From Quercus robur (Eukaryota; Streptophyta; Magnoliopsida; Fagales; Fagaceae), in assembly GCF_932294415.1 (NCBI RefSeq), contig NC_065539.1, positions 33,978,001 to 34,042,000 of the forward strand: a stretch of DNA of 64,000 nucleotides, read 5' to 3'. The notes below the pieces were generated by a model. The model had not been told where the DNA came from and searched no databases. It was given only the letters and a program-made list of their open reading frames with translations. Shown here piece by piece: positions 22,072 to 35,097 of this stretch (its first letter is position 1; the number at the start of each line of letters is the position of its first letter). Made by a program: the position numbers and the translations under genes.

Positions 22072-23530
22072 TATAATCCTGTTTGGTTTTGTTTAATTTA
22101 GAATTTTTGTCCAACTATAATGAAATCAAAACCTATTTTAACGTAAACACTTGGGAAGAGAGAGACAGAGACAGAGAGAGATCGTCGAAAAAGGATGAAG
22201 AAGGCGAGAGAGGTTGTGATAGCTAGCCTAAACCTCACCTTAGGGGTTTTATCATGGTAACAAATTAAACCCTCAACTTTTAAATATTACAGATTAAACC
22301 CTAACAAATTGAACCGTAGAGTCAAATTATTATAACACGATGCGGTGCGGCGATTATGAGGGTAATTTTTGCAACACGCCTATAAGGTGCGGTTTCCTCA
22401 CCACACCTCACATGTGGATGGTAGTAACAGTCTACACTAGATTCGGTTCACCATAGCGGTGCAATGCGGTTAGTTCGGTGCAGAAAAAAAAAATCACATC
22501 AGAATCATCACACAACCCACATAGAAATTTCAAAAAACTCAAATATTAACAAACAAACATGTTCAAAATATTTCTCTAATGCCCACACAAAATTTTCAAA
22601 CAAATTTACAATCTTTCTAGAAACCATAGCAAGGAGAAGATAAGTAGCCTAGGTCTTAAGCATTATATAATTCCACATACTTGTAGAAAGCATAGTAACC
22701 AGGTATTGACAATTGAGCTTCAAAACATTCTCTAGAAATTTCTAGATAATAACTATGATAGAGAGCAAAGAGGAGAGAGGGAAACTTGGAAAATAGTGGA
22801 ATCAAGTTGTAGTCGACAGTGGTGGCGGGGAGCTGCAGATGGAAGTGGCAGCAAGCTGTAGAAAATGGTGGCAGCAAAGGTAAGGAGAGAGAGAAAGGCA
22901 AACGGCAGAAAGAGAATCAATGGATCTTAACTAAAAATTTCAAAATTTAACTTGGACTCAAGCTAAAACGACGTCATTTTGAAGTTGAAATTAAAATTAG
23001 TATGATGTCCAAAAACGACTTCATTTTGCATTAGATTCTAATAAATAAAAAAATTAAAAATTAATGAAACTACGTCGTTTTATAATCACTTGACTTAACC
23101 CTCTTTTATCCTCCTCTCCTTCTTCCTTCACCTTTCACGCCTCTCTCACTCTCCCTTTCAGAGTTTCTGTTTTCAGTTTTCACGCCTCCCCTCTCAATCA
23201 CATTGCACAGGTACTCTCTCTCTCTCTCTCTCTGGAAATTTCTTAAAACCGAAACTTGATTATAAATCATTTATGTATATGTTAAATATTATTTATATAT
23301 ATATATATATATGAGGCGGTCGGTTCGGTTGCTCATCGGAATGCAAAATCCACAACCGCTCGCCGCACCGGCCGTCGTCGGAATTTGAAAATCGCCTCCG
23401 ACCACCGCGCCATGCACCTCCGGTGGAGCTCTGTAGGGTGCGGTTCGGATCGGTGCAGGCCGGTTTTGTCGGCTGCGGGCAGTATCTGAACAGGCCTACA
23501 GACAGGTTTCTGGGACTCACTCTCTCTCTG
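22072..23530. other. Spacer upstream of FCF1 with GC-rich hAT-like remnants
   Basis: No gene seen. Two GC-rich patches (22330-22490 and 23311-23500) repeat GGTGCGGTTCGG-like words. The second, read backwards from about 23498, starts TAGGCCTGTTCAGATACTG, which resembles the terminus of plant hAT elements; a matching opposite end was not found. (TC)n lies at 23214-23233 and (TA)n at 23294-23312. The FCF1 promoter should be in the right part. Confidence 0.5.
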
Positions 23531-23585
23531 TTGTTCGGACTAGGAATAACTTCATCTTAGTTTGTTCTGCTGTTCATCCTAAGAG

Positions 23586-26500
23586 ATGGGGAAAGCGAAG
23601 AAAGGTCCCAAATTTGCTGCCATGAAAAAAATGGTCACCAAAAAATCCATTAAAAAGTTGGTCTCTTTTTTTTTTCTTTTTTTTTTCACTTAAGTTTTTT
23701 TATATTATTCTCTAATCAGTAGTAATTTTTGCTTTTATGTACTGGATTCAGTTACAAACAACAGGTTTTGGACCCAAAAAAGAATGATAACAACGAAAAG
23801 AAGCTCCCAAGAAATGTGTAAGCCTTATTGTGTTGTTTATCATTGTTATTTATCTTGTTTTCCTTTGAATTTAGCAAGTATTTATAAAATTCTGTGTGTG
23901 TGTGTGTGTATAGATTTTTGGTGTTAAATTTTGGGTATAGGAGCTTTGGAATTTGTAAGGGTTTATATTGTGTCCTAATGTGTTTAATTTTGTGTGATAT
24001 AGGCCGAAGGTTTCATCTGCACTTTTCTTCAATTACAACACCTCGTTGGGACCACCATATCGGGTTTTGGTAGATACCAACTTCATCAATTTCTCTATCC
24101 AGAATAAAGTGAGTGATTAGTAGTTTTATTCCATTTTATTTTAAATGGGTTTGGTTCATAAAAATGCATCATTTGAGAGAAATTTTTATTGTTCGTGACT
24201 CACTGAATGTGTGTAATTACCAATTGAAAAGGAAAAAAAATCTAAGAATGAGATAGAAATCCTTATTCAATTCTAGAGCTTGTTCTCTTCCCATTAATGC
24301 ATTGAATGATATGTTCTGGAAACATGGATAAAAATAATAACTTGATTGTATTTTGACTCAATAACTTTGCATTACAATCCTAACTTATGCAATTTCTTTC
24401 ATTGTTGTGTAGCTGGACTTGGAGAAGGGAATGATGGACTGCCTATATGCAAAATGTGAGTTTAGAATCACTGGTTTCTTCAATTTAATGTGACTATTAA
24501 TTTGCTGCAAGAATTGTTGTGCCGTGTTGATGAGGTATCCTAAGTTTAACATAGTTGTTAATGTGGTTTTATTACAAGCATTGAGTGCCGTGTATCATTG
24601 GCAAACACTTAAATATGTGTTGGTTGCTTAATGATATTTATCAAAATATTATGCTTGGTTGTGTGGATGTCCATGAGAATGCTTAAGGAATAAAATGAGG
24701 ATCTTTTTTTTTTTTTTAATTATGATTTTATTGAATCCGCCTACCTTGTGGATTGAAGGCACTCCTTGTATCACGCAATGTGTGATGGCAGAGCTTGAGA
24801 AGCTAGGTCAGAAATATCGAGTTGCTTTGAGGTATCTTCCCATGCTTTTTACTCACTCTGCAATATTTCCCAATAAAGTTTTATGCTTTTCGTCGACTTA
24901 GCCCAAAAAAAAATTATGATTGTCATTCACATTTCTTTATCTATTTTAGTATGAAGAGGATCAAGATTTGTTGGATGCATGTGTTAATGTGTATGTGGGA
25001 ATAGGATTAGTTTTGGATCTTATTCAATATACTCTGCGTACTATTTTGTTCGTTTAATTCCATATCCAATAGTATTAGCTATCAATATATTTTTTTTAAT
25101 AACTAAAATATTAGATATCCATATTTATAATCTGAGTGAGAAATGAGAATTCTTATGGTGTTATGATGTGCTATTTAAGAAAAAAATGTTATTGTTATAT
25201 GGAATGGTTCTCATTCAAGTTGATTTCAGTTTTCCCCTTTTGGATGAATGAAATCTATTCAATCAAAAGGAAAAAGAGTAAAAAGTAATTTATTAATTAT
25301 ATTGGTTATGCAATAAAATTCTGAACCTTGCATGTTTTCTGTGGCCATTCTCATGCATCAATGGGTCATAAACTAGCGTCGTTCCGCTCTTTTTCTATTA
25401 GATTTTGATATTGAGAATCTCATTGTATACTGATAACCTAGGATTTTTATTTTTTGGGAATAAGTAAACAATTGAAGATGCAACCAGTGATGATCATCAG
25501 CTAATGAGTACTTTCCTTTATACTTATTTCGGTACAGGATTGCTAAGGATCCTCGTTTTGAAAGACTAATTTGCACTCATAAAGGGACCTATGCTGATGA
25601 CTGTATTGTTGACAGAGTTACAGAGGTATGATTTGAATTAATTTGATGTGAAATTTCTTGTGTGTATCACCCATATTTAGTAATAGTATCAATTTTCCCA
25701 TTTTTAAAATGTCTGACAAACTTAAGCTTTCTCCAAGAATTATTTAAATGCTCCAAAATATATGTGAGGTCCATATGATAAGATGTAAGGTTATACAGTT
25801 AACTGCTTCTTGAAAGGGTTTGGGATAATTCTTATTTGAGGAAATTTTAGGAACTTACCTCCTCGTACTAGAATGGCACAATGACCCTTAAGGAGATTAG
25901 ATTTTACAAGTCAAGATGATATGGATATAACCTTCTTACGGCAATGATCCTACCATTTCTGAAGGAATTAGAGTTGTCATCTAATCAATGTAGGACAAAC
26001 TGGGGATGTTTACTTGGGCTTGTGGTGGGTTAAGGTTTAAGTGGATTTGTGGATTTCTGGATCTAGGGTTTATAACTTTGAATAGGGTTTTGTAGGGAAG
26101 AGAAAAGATTTGATAGGGTTAAAAAGAGGTAAGAACAGAAATTAAATCTGTAAAGAAATGGCCGTGAACAGTGGATATGAACAGTATGGGTGAACAGTAC
26201 CATAAACAGTACTGCAAGAAAGTGTAGAAGTAAAAAGAGAAGAGAAAAGGAAGAAAAGAACAACTAGGCCTACATGCCTCAATACTCAAAACACAGTATT
26301 TTTTTTTATCAACTTCCTGTTTTGACTTTTGAGTGCAATACAACACTTATTAATAAATAAAACCTAAGATACTTATGATCTCCTTGAAAATTTTAGACTC
26401 GACTAAATTATCAAAATACCTTAATTTGCAGGGATTGCAGAAAATAATATTTGTAAAAATAATATCTTGTCTAAGCTCTTTAGGGCGCATGAGTTGTCAT

Positions 26501-28456
26501 AGGTTGGTGTGATTGACCCAAGGATTTGACAGACATAAAAGAACTGTGATTTGAAATTGAAGGAGCTCCTTTTTTTTTTACCCCAAAGAATATGTTATTA
26601 GAATGAATACTAGAGAAACTTACAGTAATGATGTTGAATAAATATAATAGGTTGTCAGCACCAGTGTTATTAAAAGCACGCTTAAGCTCGAAGCTCGAAG
26701 CTTGAAGCCCCAAGGCTCCAGCGCTTTTTGCCTCAAAAGCTAAGCTCATTCAAAGAAGCACGCTTTAGGCGCGCTTTTTTGCGCTTTTTGGAGCTTTTTT
26801 ATATTTTTCCAAAAAAAAAAAAAAAAAACCAAAACTGAATTAAAGCTATAGGATCTTGACATTATTGATATAAACCATTGATTTTGTGTATTTTTAGTGT
26901 AAATTACTTATCAAAAAAAATATATTTTGAGTATAACTTGTCCTAAAACCCAACCCACAACCTCCCAAATCTTCTCTATTTTTATTTTTTCTCCTTGAAA
27001 CAGTAACCCACCTAGCTCCTTGGTACCAATTACCATGTTGCAATGTCCTCATATTCTTAGCTCATTCATGAAAAAAAAATAATAATAAAAAAACGTATGA
27101 TATAATATATGTGGTAATTGTTTAGTTACTTTAGTGGTTGATTTTGAACATAGCAAACTAATTCTTCTAGAGTTATAGTCATTAAGTGATTAAATTATTA
27201 ACTAATATTACTAATTAGTCATAGGGCATTATAGATATAGGAGATTTAAGAAAGGATATTACATGGAAGTACTGATGTCTAGCTTATCCAAAAAAATAAA
27301 ATGACTTGACTTGCAATTTTTGTGTTAATATTGCAAAAGTAGGGTATATCTAAATGTTATATGAATTATATAAAAAAATTTATTTCAATTTATATGATAA
27401 TTTGATCATTTGATTGTTGCATTTCTCATTAATAATAATTTTTAAATTTTTTAAATTATTTTTTAAAAATGTGCGCTTCACTTCAATTAGGCGCACGCTT
27501 GCGCTTTGCGCTGAAGTGCGCCCTCGCTTTTACGAACACTGGTCAGCACCCATGTTCATTCTCAAATGTTCACTGGATTTGTTAATAGATCAGCATGGGG
27601 GTGTTTCAATTAATTTTACAACTAAGAATGACACACCATTAAAATTATGCATCAGAATACCCAAGCCACGTCAATGTCCTTGTTTTTTGGATATCAAATT
27701 GCTATAATGTTTATGGACTGACTGACACAAGCGCTTTCAGTCTTATAGTAATAGCAGCTTCATTTCAACAATATTTATCAAACAGTGAATGGGTTATGGA
27801 TCATTTGAAATACAGCCTAAAAATTGGTAGCAAATAACGAAACAATAACATTAGTTGGAATGTGATGAATGAAAAAGCTCTTAAACTTGGTGCATCCACA
27901 TTTGGCAAGGGCACATCACATTTGTTGACTTAATGATATGCATGCTTCACCTCTCTTTGCTCAAAAAGCTGTATTAAACACCTGCAGTCATCCATGACAG
28001 CACATAGCAGCCTATTGTTGGATTTGTAATTTGCCCACTAATGTCACTGTATCCTCACCTTCTGTGGCTGTAGTACCCATAATGCATATCTCTGCCATTA
28101 AACTAGTGCCAATAACAGCTCTAGAGTAACTTATAACACTCCTCTCCTGAGTATCTCTGGCTAAACCCCTTCCTTCTGTTAGCATAGGATTAACGAAGGA
28201 GGATTCATCAGAGTTGTGTTTAAATCATTCCTCAGGTGACTTGGTCCATTTAATTTGGAGACCACATACTGCGTTTGAAATTTTTATTTGTCACAATAGA
28301 CGAGGTTTACAGATGGAAATTTTGGGTTGTTTTGAACATATGGAAATTTTGGCTAGTACTTACAAAGGTTAGGCCCTTTTTTAAGTGCTAGTGTTGTAAG
28401 TCTTGTCTTCCCACTCCCTCCTTCCCCATCCCCTATGTCTTCTGTCTATTTTATCT

Positions 28457-28491
<35 letters not shown>

Positions 28492-29284
28492 AATTATTAG
28501 TCTAGAATAAGGCCTCATTTCCATTATGGTCTTCACTTTATGCGTTGTTCTCAGTCACTGAGACTGTGTTTAGATTAAAGTTCTTTGTCAGAATATTTGG
28601 GTTGTTTTGAACAGATGGAAATTTTCTTTTCCGCAGTCATGTTGCTCTGGTATTGTTTATTATGTTTGTAATTTTTGGGCTCTTTCCGGATGAATGCAAT
28701 TGTAAATTTAGTTTATTGTTGCGTTTAGCTCTTTTTCCTTCCGGTAACATTTGTGAACTATTTTGTTGGAAACAGCATAAATGCTACATTGTTGCTACAT
28801 GTGATCGAGATTTGAAGCGAAGGATCCGAAAGGTATGATCTATTAATAATGGCTTGACACTGTATCACAAAACTGGAGTCCAATATTACATGAAACTGGG
28901 TTCTGATATATAAGGTTGCTTATTTACTGGCAGGTTCCTGGTGTACCAATTATGTATATTACTCGGCACAAGTACTCAATTGAACGGTTGCCTGAAGCAA
29001 CAGTCGGTGGAGGTAGGCTAATGACTAATTATTAACTTACTGCTGTAAATAGTTTGAGAGTTTGAAATTATCTTTTGCTGTTTTGAGTCTTTGACTGACA
29101 CAGTTTTACTAGGTCCCTTTTTTCAAAGTTAAATGTGCACTATGTAGTTTGGATCACTATGAATTATATGTAAAAATTATAGGCATTTTTTCCTTTTACA
29201 TATATATGTGGCTGGCTTTCCCATTTTTTGGGGTAGTAGTTTCTGAGACTTTATGATTTTTCTGGTGCAGCTCCAAGGTATTGA
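23586..29284 (+). CDS. FCF1: FCF1/UTP24, rRNA-processing PIN-domain nuclease, 9 exons
   Basis: FCF1/UTP24 is the nucleolar endonuclease of the small-subunit processome that cuts pre-18S rRNA. Exons: 23586-23656, 23752-23817, 24003-24108, 24413-24455, 24759-24831, 25538-25625, 28776-28832, 28934-29012, 29271-29284. All junctions are GT-AG and phases fit, giving 198 residues, the normal family length. Landmarks: basic start [18 protein letters not shown] acidic residues in LVDTNF (Asp70), [13 protein letters not shown] (Asp140-141) and ATCDRD; basic DLKRRIRK; C-terminus GGAPRY. Two oddities: residue 102 is Gln (ITQC) where I recall Asp (ITDC) in plant and animal homologues, and intron 1 has a weak donor, GTTGGT, against GTAAGC in the pseudogene. 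Intron 6 (3.15 kb) is enlarged by a hAT insertion. Identification is very secure; activity is inferred. Confidence 0.96.
26662..27541. mobile_element. hAT non-autonomous element in FCF1 intron 6
   Basis: 880 bp, flanked by an exact 8 bp duplication GTCAGCAC (26654-26661 and 27542-27549). Ends are CAGTGTTATTAAAAGC and, inverted, CAGTGTTCGTAAAAGC. CAGTGTT termini and 8 bp duplications define hAT elements. Sub-terminal sequence is rich in GCGCTTTTT, CTCGAAGC and AGGCGC words. No transposase. The rest of intron 6 has no recognised feature except an A run at 28458-28490. Confidence 0.92.
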
Positions 29285-30863
29285 TGATGGAAGTAAGATG
29301 TTCAACAATGGGAAGGCTTAGATTCTGTTATGATTAATCAGGTTGAGTACTGATCTTTGTTTGAACTTCCTTCTGTCCTGAGTGAAAGAAAAGGAGAAAG
29401 AAGTTTTGTGTAGGTTATATAATTTTGGATTCTCACTTGTTAAATTGAATTAGAGTTTTTACTTATCAAAAAAAAAAATTTTGAATTAGAGTTTTGTCTT
29501 GTTTTATCTTGACTTCTATAATTTAAGAACCTATATACGTATCTCCTACTTGTCAACTACTGGAGTTTGTCCCAACAATTACTCTCTTGCTGTGGTCTAA
29601 AATCTATTCAACTCATAAGCACTGAATGTGCCAATGCACGTGTGAAATGTGCAAAATGATGTATAGCTGAGCCTCTCTGCAACTACGATGCATAAAATAT
29701 GATGAAGCTTACTTGTAGTTTATGTAACATGTGGAACTTTTTTTGCACAACAAATTAGAATTCACATACGATGGGCCATTTGGAGATGCATGAAATGGAA
29801 ATAGACTAATTTGGTTCCCATTGATGACATAAAGCCCTCTCTCTTTTACACACCTGTCCAGGCCGTACCATGAATGCTTTTAGGGAAGTTACCAGTTAAT
29901 ACTTTCTCTTAAAGTGTTATTTCTAGTAAACTATCCCCCCAGAACTATAAAATCCTTATTTACAGAATTGTAACTAGAATCAATTTGGGTCTTCAAAGAA
30001 CTTATCCTTTGCTGCACAGGGAGCTCCAATTGGTTCAATCGTCTCTTTATGGTATTCAATTCTTCCAGATTAGTACCTTCATTTTACCTTCAGAAATTAA
30101 AAGGTAGTTAAATTGCTATTTGTGGAAGGGTACTACTTATTCCACAAAGCAAACAAGAGAAAAAAGGGTGTGTTTGTTTGCCTAGGAGGAGGGTGGGTGG
30201 CCCGGGTTGAAACGTGTTACAGATTGGAACAGAGCTGCTATTCTCAAGCATGTGTAATCTTCTTATGAAGGTAGGCTCACTATGGGTAGCATGGGATAAT
30301 TGAAATTGCTCTCGGGGATGGACAAGTTATTGAAGTTAAAGAGAATTGGCTTGGACCTTTTTCATGCGTCTGAGTGGAAAAGGTGATACAACGTTTGCTT
30401 AATTTGATGATTGATATCTAGTATTGTTTTGGTTAAAACTTAAAAGTCCCGAGTGTGCTCTGATTATTCAAGTTGGTTTGCCCTCAGTTCAATTGTTTGA
30501 GTATGTATACTGTGGTGTTGAAGCCTTCCAAATTTGGAATCTTTTCTTGTCGATCAGCCTGGTGTGGTCTAACTAAGGCGGTGGTTCCTAAGAGTTCTTT
30601 TGTTGGCTACAATGAGTAGGCTATCTACTTGAGGAAAGGGTATATACTCTACCCGCTGGATGCAGCAGGTCCCTCAAACGTGTGCTTCATTAGTGTGCTT
30701 ATGCTTGTGCTTGTGCTTGTGCAAGGACTCGTTGTATACAGTGGGTATACCTTTCACCTACTTATGATGGGTTTGTCAAACGGGGGATATAAGGCTTTCT
30801 TTGGCTGATTGGGAGAATAGAAAAGAAGAAGGTTGACAAATAAATATAATTTTTTTTTATTTA
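29285..30863. other. FCF1 3' region and spacer
   Basis: The FCF1 3' UTR should begin at 29285; no clear polyadenylation signal could be singled out. A 21-nt poly-A micro-insertion lies at 29445-29495. A short run of GCTTGT hexamers is at 30696-30722. No other gene or mobile element recognised. Confidence 0.6.
29445..29495 (+). repeat. Micro-insertion with 15 bp target-site duplication
   Basis: TTGAATTAGAGTTTT occurs at 29445-29459 and 29481-29495. Between them is 21 nt consisting of TACTTATC and an A run. This is what remains when a LINE or SINE is truncated almost to its poly-A tail at insertion. Confidence 0.75.
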
Positions 30864-31070
30864 GAGTCAGTTTGGATACCGTTTATTGCTAAAAACTGAA
30901 AATAATGTAGCAAAATAATTTTTAAATGTGTGAATAGTACCGTGGGATTCAGTTTTAAAGTTGTTTTTGCTGAATTCCGTACTTGCGGGTCTCGTGAACA
31001 GTGCATAGAACCCACAGAAAAATGCCAAACGCAGAAGAAATTCAATTTTCAGTATAATCCAAACATACAC
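30864..31070. mobile_element. Harbinger-type MITE (family shared with 45467)
   Basis: 207 bp flanked by TTA (30861-30863, 31071-31073). Ends are GAGTCAGTTTGGATAC and, inverted, GTGTATGTTTGGATTAT. It shares AATAATTTTTAAATGTGT and TGTAGCAAAAT with the MITE at 45467-45785. Confidence 0.8.
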
Positions 31071-31073
31071 TTA

Positions 31074-32507
31074 GTTGGGAAAAAAAAATGAGATGATGAA
31101 AATGATAGTTTGCATAAATTTACTATTATGTCCATATTACATAGTATAAAAGAAGTGTTTTTTTTTTTTTTTTAAATTCTAATACAAGAAAAATATTACT
31201 TATTAATTAAATTAGTAAAGATTCGTAAAGAGACATCTTATAAAAGTTAAGATATCATTAAAAATTAAATATGACATCTCTTATTAAACTTTTTAATTAA
31301 ATATGGTCTAGCAACACATAATAGAGGCCGACCCACAAGCCGTATTCAATAATTTTCCGTGATCTCCACCATCTGTGAGACGTTGATTGCAATGTCTTAA
31401 TTTCTTATAAATCAATTTTGTTTCAAATGAACAGATGGATCAACTTGATTATAAATACGAAAAAATTTGTTGCGTTAAAAGATAATATATTATTTACTTC
31501 CCCATTTCAGAAAAAGACTAAAAAGTATTGTCAGTGCATAGCCCAAATAATAAATCTATTATCAGTTTGATTATTACTACTATTTTTCTTCTTTTTTTAG
31601 GTTTTGATTATTACTAATTTACTACTATTACTTTAGTGTTACATACATACCTGCATACATATATATATATAAAGGATTTTTTTTTTTTTTTGAGATAATT
31701 TCAACTTATGGCATCCATTCTTGATAATAGTTTTTTATTATTAAACCAAAACACCAATTGGTTTTTCGTGTAAATGGGGATTGAATCTCAAATCTCTTAT
31801 TCAACCACTGGAGACTTTAGCAATTGAGCTAACTGGAACCAGTTGTATATAAAGGTTTCCTTATTAATGATGACTTAATGATTCCTCTTAAAAAATTACT
31901 ATTGTTTAAACAACAGTTTTTAGTGTTTAAACAATATTATACGTATTTTTACATACTTTTTCACCCACACGTATTTTCACAAAACAATAATAACATTACT
32001 AGAAATCTCTTATCAAACGGGCCAAGATCTAAAATTTATGTTTTGTTGCCCAGAATGGATTACTTGACCAAAAAAATAAACCGCATTAAGTTTTAGATAA
32101 TTAATAACTATGAGAGTGAATATTATTCACGATAGAGATTATCCTTAACTTTTAAATATGATACATCTTGTTGCAAAAGTACTAGTTACGTGCAGATCCA
32201 TTTTTTATTTACTCCTAAATTCATTTTTTAATACTTCTTTATTTGTATACACAAAGGGAGATAATTTAAGAGAGTAATAAAAAATTAATAAATAAATAGT
32301 ATTTTAATGAAATATAGAGTAAAATAAATAATTTGATGTGAATGTTTTGGAAAAATAATTGTATACAATAGAAAAAGTAGATTATCATGCTAAAATAGGT
32401 AAGAATTTTTGCATAAGTTAATGTGAATACTCTAACCATGTATATTTATATGGTTACTTAAAAAATACAGTATGTAAATAAATCACTTTTAGATGATTGA
32501 TGTGAGT
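31074..32507. other. AT-rich spacer around a SINE
   Basis: Apart from the SINE at 31676-31845 no gene is present. 31870-32030 contains repeated TGTTTAAACAA words and ends ATCAAACGGGCC, possibly a further MITE end that I could not delimit. Confidence 0.5.
31676..31845 (-). repeat. tRNA-derived SINE (family B) with target duplication
   Basis: On the minus strand: A-box AGTTAGCTCAATTGC, B-box GATTCAATCCCC, the family body word ACCAATTGGTGTTTTGGTTT, then an A-rich tail (T run at 31679-31692). TATATAAAGG flanks it at 31666-31675 and 31846-31855. Related copies are at 54228-54345 and 1910-1990. Confidence 0.82.
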
Positions 32508-32522
32508 GATTATTGGACCTTT

Positions 32523-33028
32523 TTTTTTTTTAGAGGAAACGATAGTAGACTTTATTCATTCAATATCATGGTATACAACGGGAAAAGAGAAAAGAGGGTC
32601 AAAACAATGGCCTTCTCATTCTCTTTTGCAAGTTGCAACACAAGCAAGACTTAGAGCAACACAATTACATCTTAAAAGAAACTAAAAATAAAAATAAAAT
32701 ATATATACTAACAAATTGTTCGCAAATTAGCTTAATATCCTTCAAGATCTAACCAACCACTTCCAAAGAATACAATCTAGTCTTGATTGCATTGACCTCC
32801 ATGAACTCCATAGTGTAAGTAGCAGTATGAGACCATAGACTTCGAAGATCAATTCATTTAACTTCTAGAAAAACCTAAACATGCATGACCGGCCTGAAAG
32901 AATTCCAATAAGGAGCATGAAGCCAAATGACTTGTGCAAAGGAACAATCTCGCAGCAAATGCATACATGATTCAGTTGGATTAGAGGTTGAAGCGATGTT
33001 GTCTTTGGAAGCATCATCAATGGTTGTT

Positions 33029-33030
<2 letters not shown>
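32523..33030 (-). pseudogene. LINE ORF2 zf-RVT remnant and 3' UTR
   Basis: Minus-strand peptide ESCMHLLRDCSFAQVIW is the His/Cys signature of the zf-RVT domain. Only this C-terminal part of ORF2 remains, followed by a stop, an AATAAAG motif and the poly-A tail. Confidence 0.75.

Positions 33031-33075
<45 letters not shown>
33031..33075 (-). repeat. Internal 45-nt A tract of the LINE
   Basis: Forty-five T on the plus strand (A on the element strand) exactly where about 3 kb of ORF2 is missing. It is not the element's tail, which lies at 32520-32531. Confidence 0.85.
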
Positions 33076-33078
<3 letters not shown>

Positions 33079-33119
33079 AACAAATCTATTTTTCACATAG
33101 AAACAAAACTAGGGGACTT

Positions 33120-34838
33120 TCTTCAGTTGATAAACAACAAAAGTTGTAAAACTACCTTTGGGATCCCAAGCCCATGGTAGTTAAGGCTGAGAATTTTGAT
33201 GGATTGGATTTGGGTTGAGTACCAACCCCAATGATGGGCAACTGAATGGATGCTGCCTTTCTGAATCATTTGTTTTTCATGTTTATGATTCAAATCAAGA
33301 TCCTTGATAGAAACAGAGGCTCCAGCAGATCGTTTAGAAGGTAATGGCATGGATATGAGGGAGTCGTTAGAATTCAATTTGTTCTTATTCTTGATAACCC
33401 GCTTCCAACTATGTAAGGATGATGTCTTTAGTTCTATACTCTCGATAGGTACCTCAGAAGAGAATTCCATCTCAATATCCTCATAAATCTCTGGAAGTTT
33501 CTCAATTGAATTTTTGAAATTACTTACCTCTATCTTAGAAACAAGATAGCTACGGTGAGTAGACTTAGTGTTTGATGAGGACTCAAAGAAGTCTATATTA
33601 TGAATTTCGGCATTATCACAATGTTCCAATTCACGAGGGATAATAGTCTTATCATCACAATTCAAATTTGTATCCAAATGGGAAGCTGTTGTACCAGATA
33701 GAAGAAAACAATTAGGCTTATCATGGTTTTGAACAAGGATAACATCCTCAGAATTTGAATTGGATGCAATCTCTGTAATCTTGACTACCTTATCCAGTTG
33801 AAAATTCGAAACTCCCTTGGAAATAGGAACCAACTTCTTTCTAGCACCAGAATAGTTGTCTTTTCCTGGCAAAGTGCCAAACAGCACAGATTGCCTTGGA
33901 TTAATCATCACGGCCGCTGTGGGAAGCTCAGCCTGAATTTGGCGATGATGTAACGTATCATCAAAATCTTCTGTCACTGACTGAATATCATCCTCATATT
34001 CATCTCGTGCGTCTGATTGAGAGTTCCTTGAATTTTTTTTTTGCTACCCTTCGGAGCCAAAGAACGGAGCCATGGACCAAATTGAAAACATCATCATCAG
34101 AGGAAAAACAACCTGTCTTCAATTGAGGACACTCTTTGTCTTGATGGAATTCCACATCTATAGCAAAAAATAGGAAGCCTTTCATATTTAAAGACAACCC
34201 AACTAGGCTCAAGATCTTCAATCTGAATCATTTTACCACGCATAAGAGGCTTGGTAATATCAACATTTACTCTAATTCGAAGAAAAGGTCCCCAGGCAAG
34301 ACCACTCTTGGGTGCATCCACCATGAGAAGCTCGCATATCTCATTGCCAATTTTGGTTCCTACAGCCTTATTCATACTTTTAATAGGAATATTAAAAATA
34401 CGATTCCAAGAGGGGGAATGACAGAAGGTGACGTTGGCTGGACTGGAATCACCATGAAATCACCTCATCATGATCAATCTTTTATCAAAGGACCAGGGAC
34501 TTCTATCTAATACATTTGTCAAATGCTCCTCTAAACCAAAAATAGCAAGAAAGAGATTCTGTCTAGCCTCTTTAATAGTTACACCCTGAAAAGAACACCA
34601 AAGATTCACACATGTGGCTTTAAAAGTTTCCTTGTTGAAATCTTTAGTAGTATACAACTTGATCAAGATGCTAAACTGTGCCAACTGTTTAGAAATAGCT
34701 ACCTCAGAAGCTTCCACAGCCGTAATGCCTTTTTCCTCTTCTGACAATTTGAAATGTTTCCAGAGTTCTTCCATAGATGCATCCATAGTAACGTGAATAA
34801 AACAGAAGTAATGAAGAGCTATGTAAGATATAGGAAAA
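33120..34838 (-). pseudogene. LINE ORF1 and start of ORF2 endonuclease
   Basis: The ATG near 34832 starts MDASMEELWKHFKLSEEE. DUF4283-like blocks follow (LFLAIFGLEEHL, SPWSFDKRLIMM). A stop near 34460 and shifted frames separate these from the IEDLEPSWVVFKYERLP and FCYRCG knuckle region (about 34160-34260). The basic/Ser-rich tail occupies 33977-33300. It closes with ILSLNYHGLGIP at about 33150-33190, the first motif of the ORF2 endonuclease (usually WNCRGLG), which overlaps the end of ORF1 as in the LINE at 3.8 kb. The two LINEs are related but not close copies. Confidence 0.82.
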
Positions 34839-35097
34839 GGAAAAGAATAAAGAAAAAACAAACCTTCTACCACAATCTAATAACAGAGATTGGAGAAGTT
34901 AAGTCTCACAAAGGGAAAGTAAGTTTGTAGCTTCTACAGTCAAAGACTATTGAGAGCCTAAGAGAGAGAAGTTTATCAACGATTATTGGACTTAAATATG
35001 TAAAATTTATAAGTTCCATGTCCACATCATTTTTACTAGTTCTAATTTGAATCTACCACTAAAATTACATATTTGTCTATCAATAATAACCAGTAAC

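Larger units (their letters stand above)
32520..34980 (-). mobile_element. Internally deleted L1-type LINE, minus strand
   Basis: Flanked by the 11 bp duplication GATTATTGGAC (32508-32518 and 34981-34991). It has a poly-A tail at its 3' end (T run 32520-32531), so both ends of a retrotransposition event are visible. The body is only 2.46 kb: 5' UTR and ORF1, the first residues of ORF2, then a 45-nt A run, then the zf-RVT end. Most of endonuclease and all of RT are missing. Confidence 0.88.
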
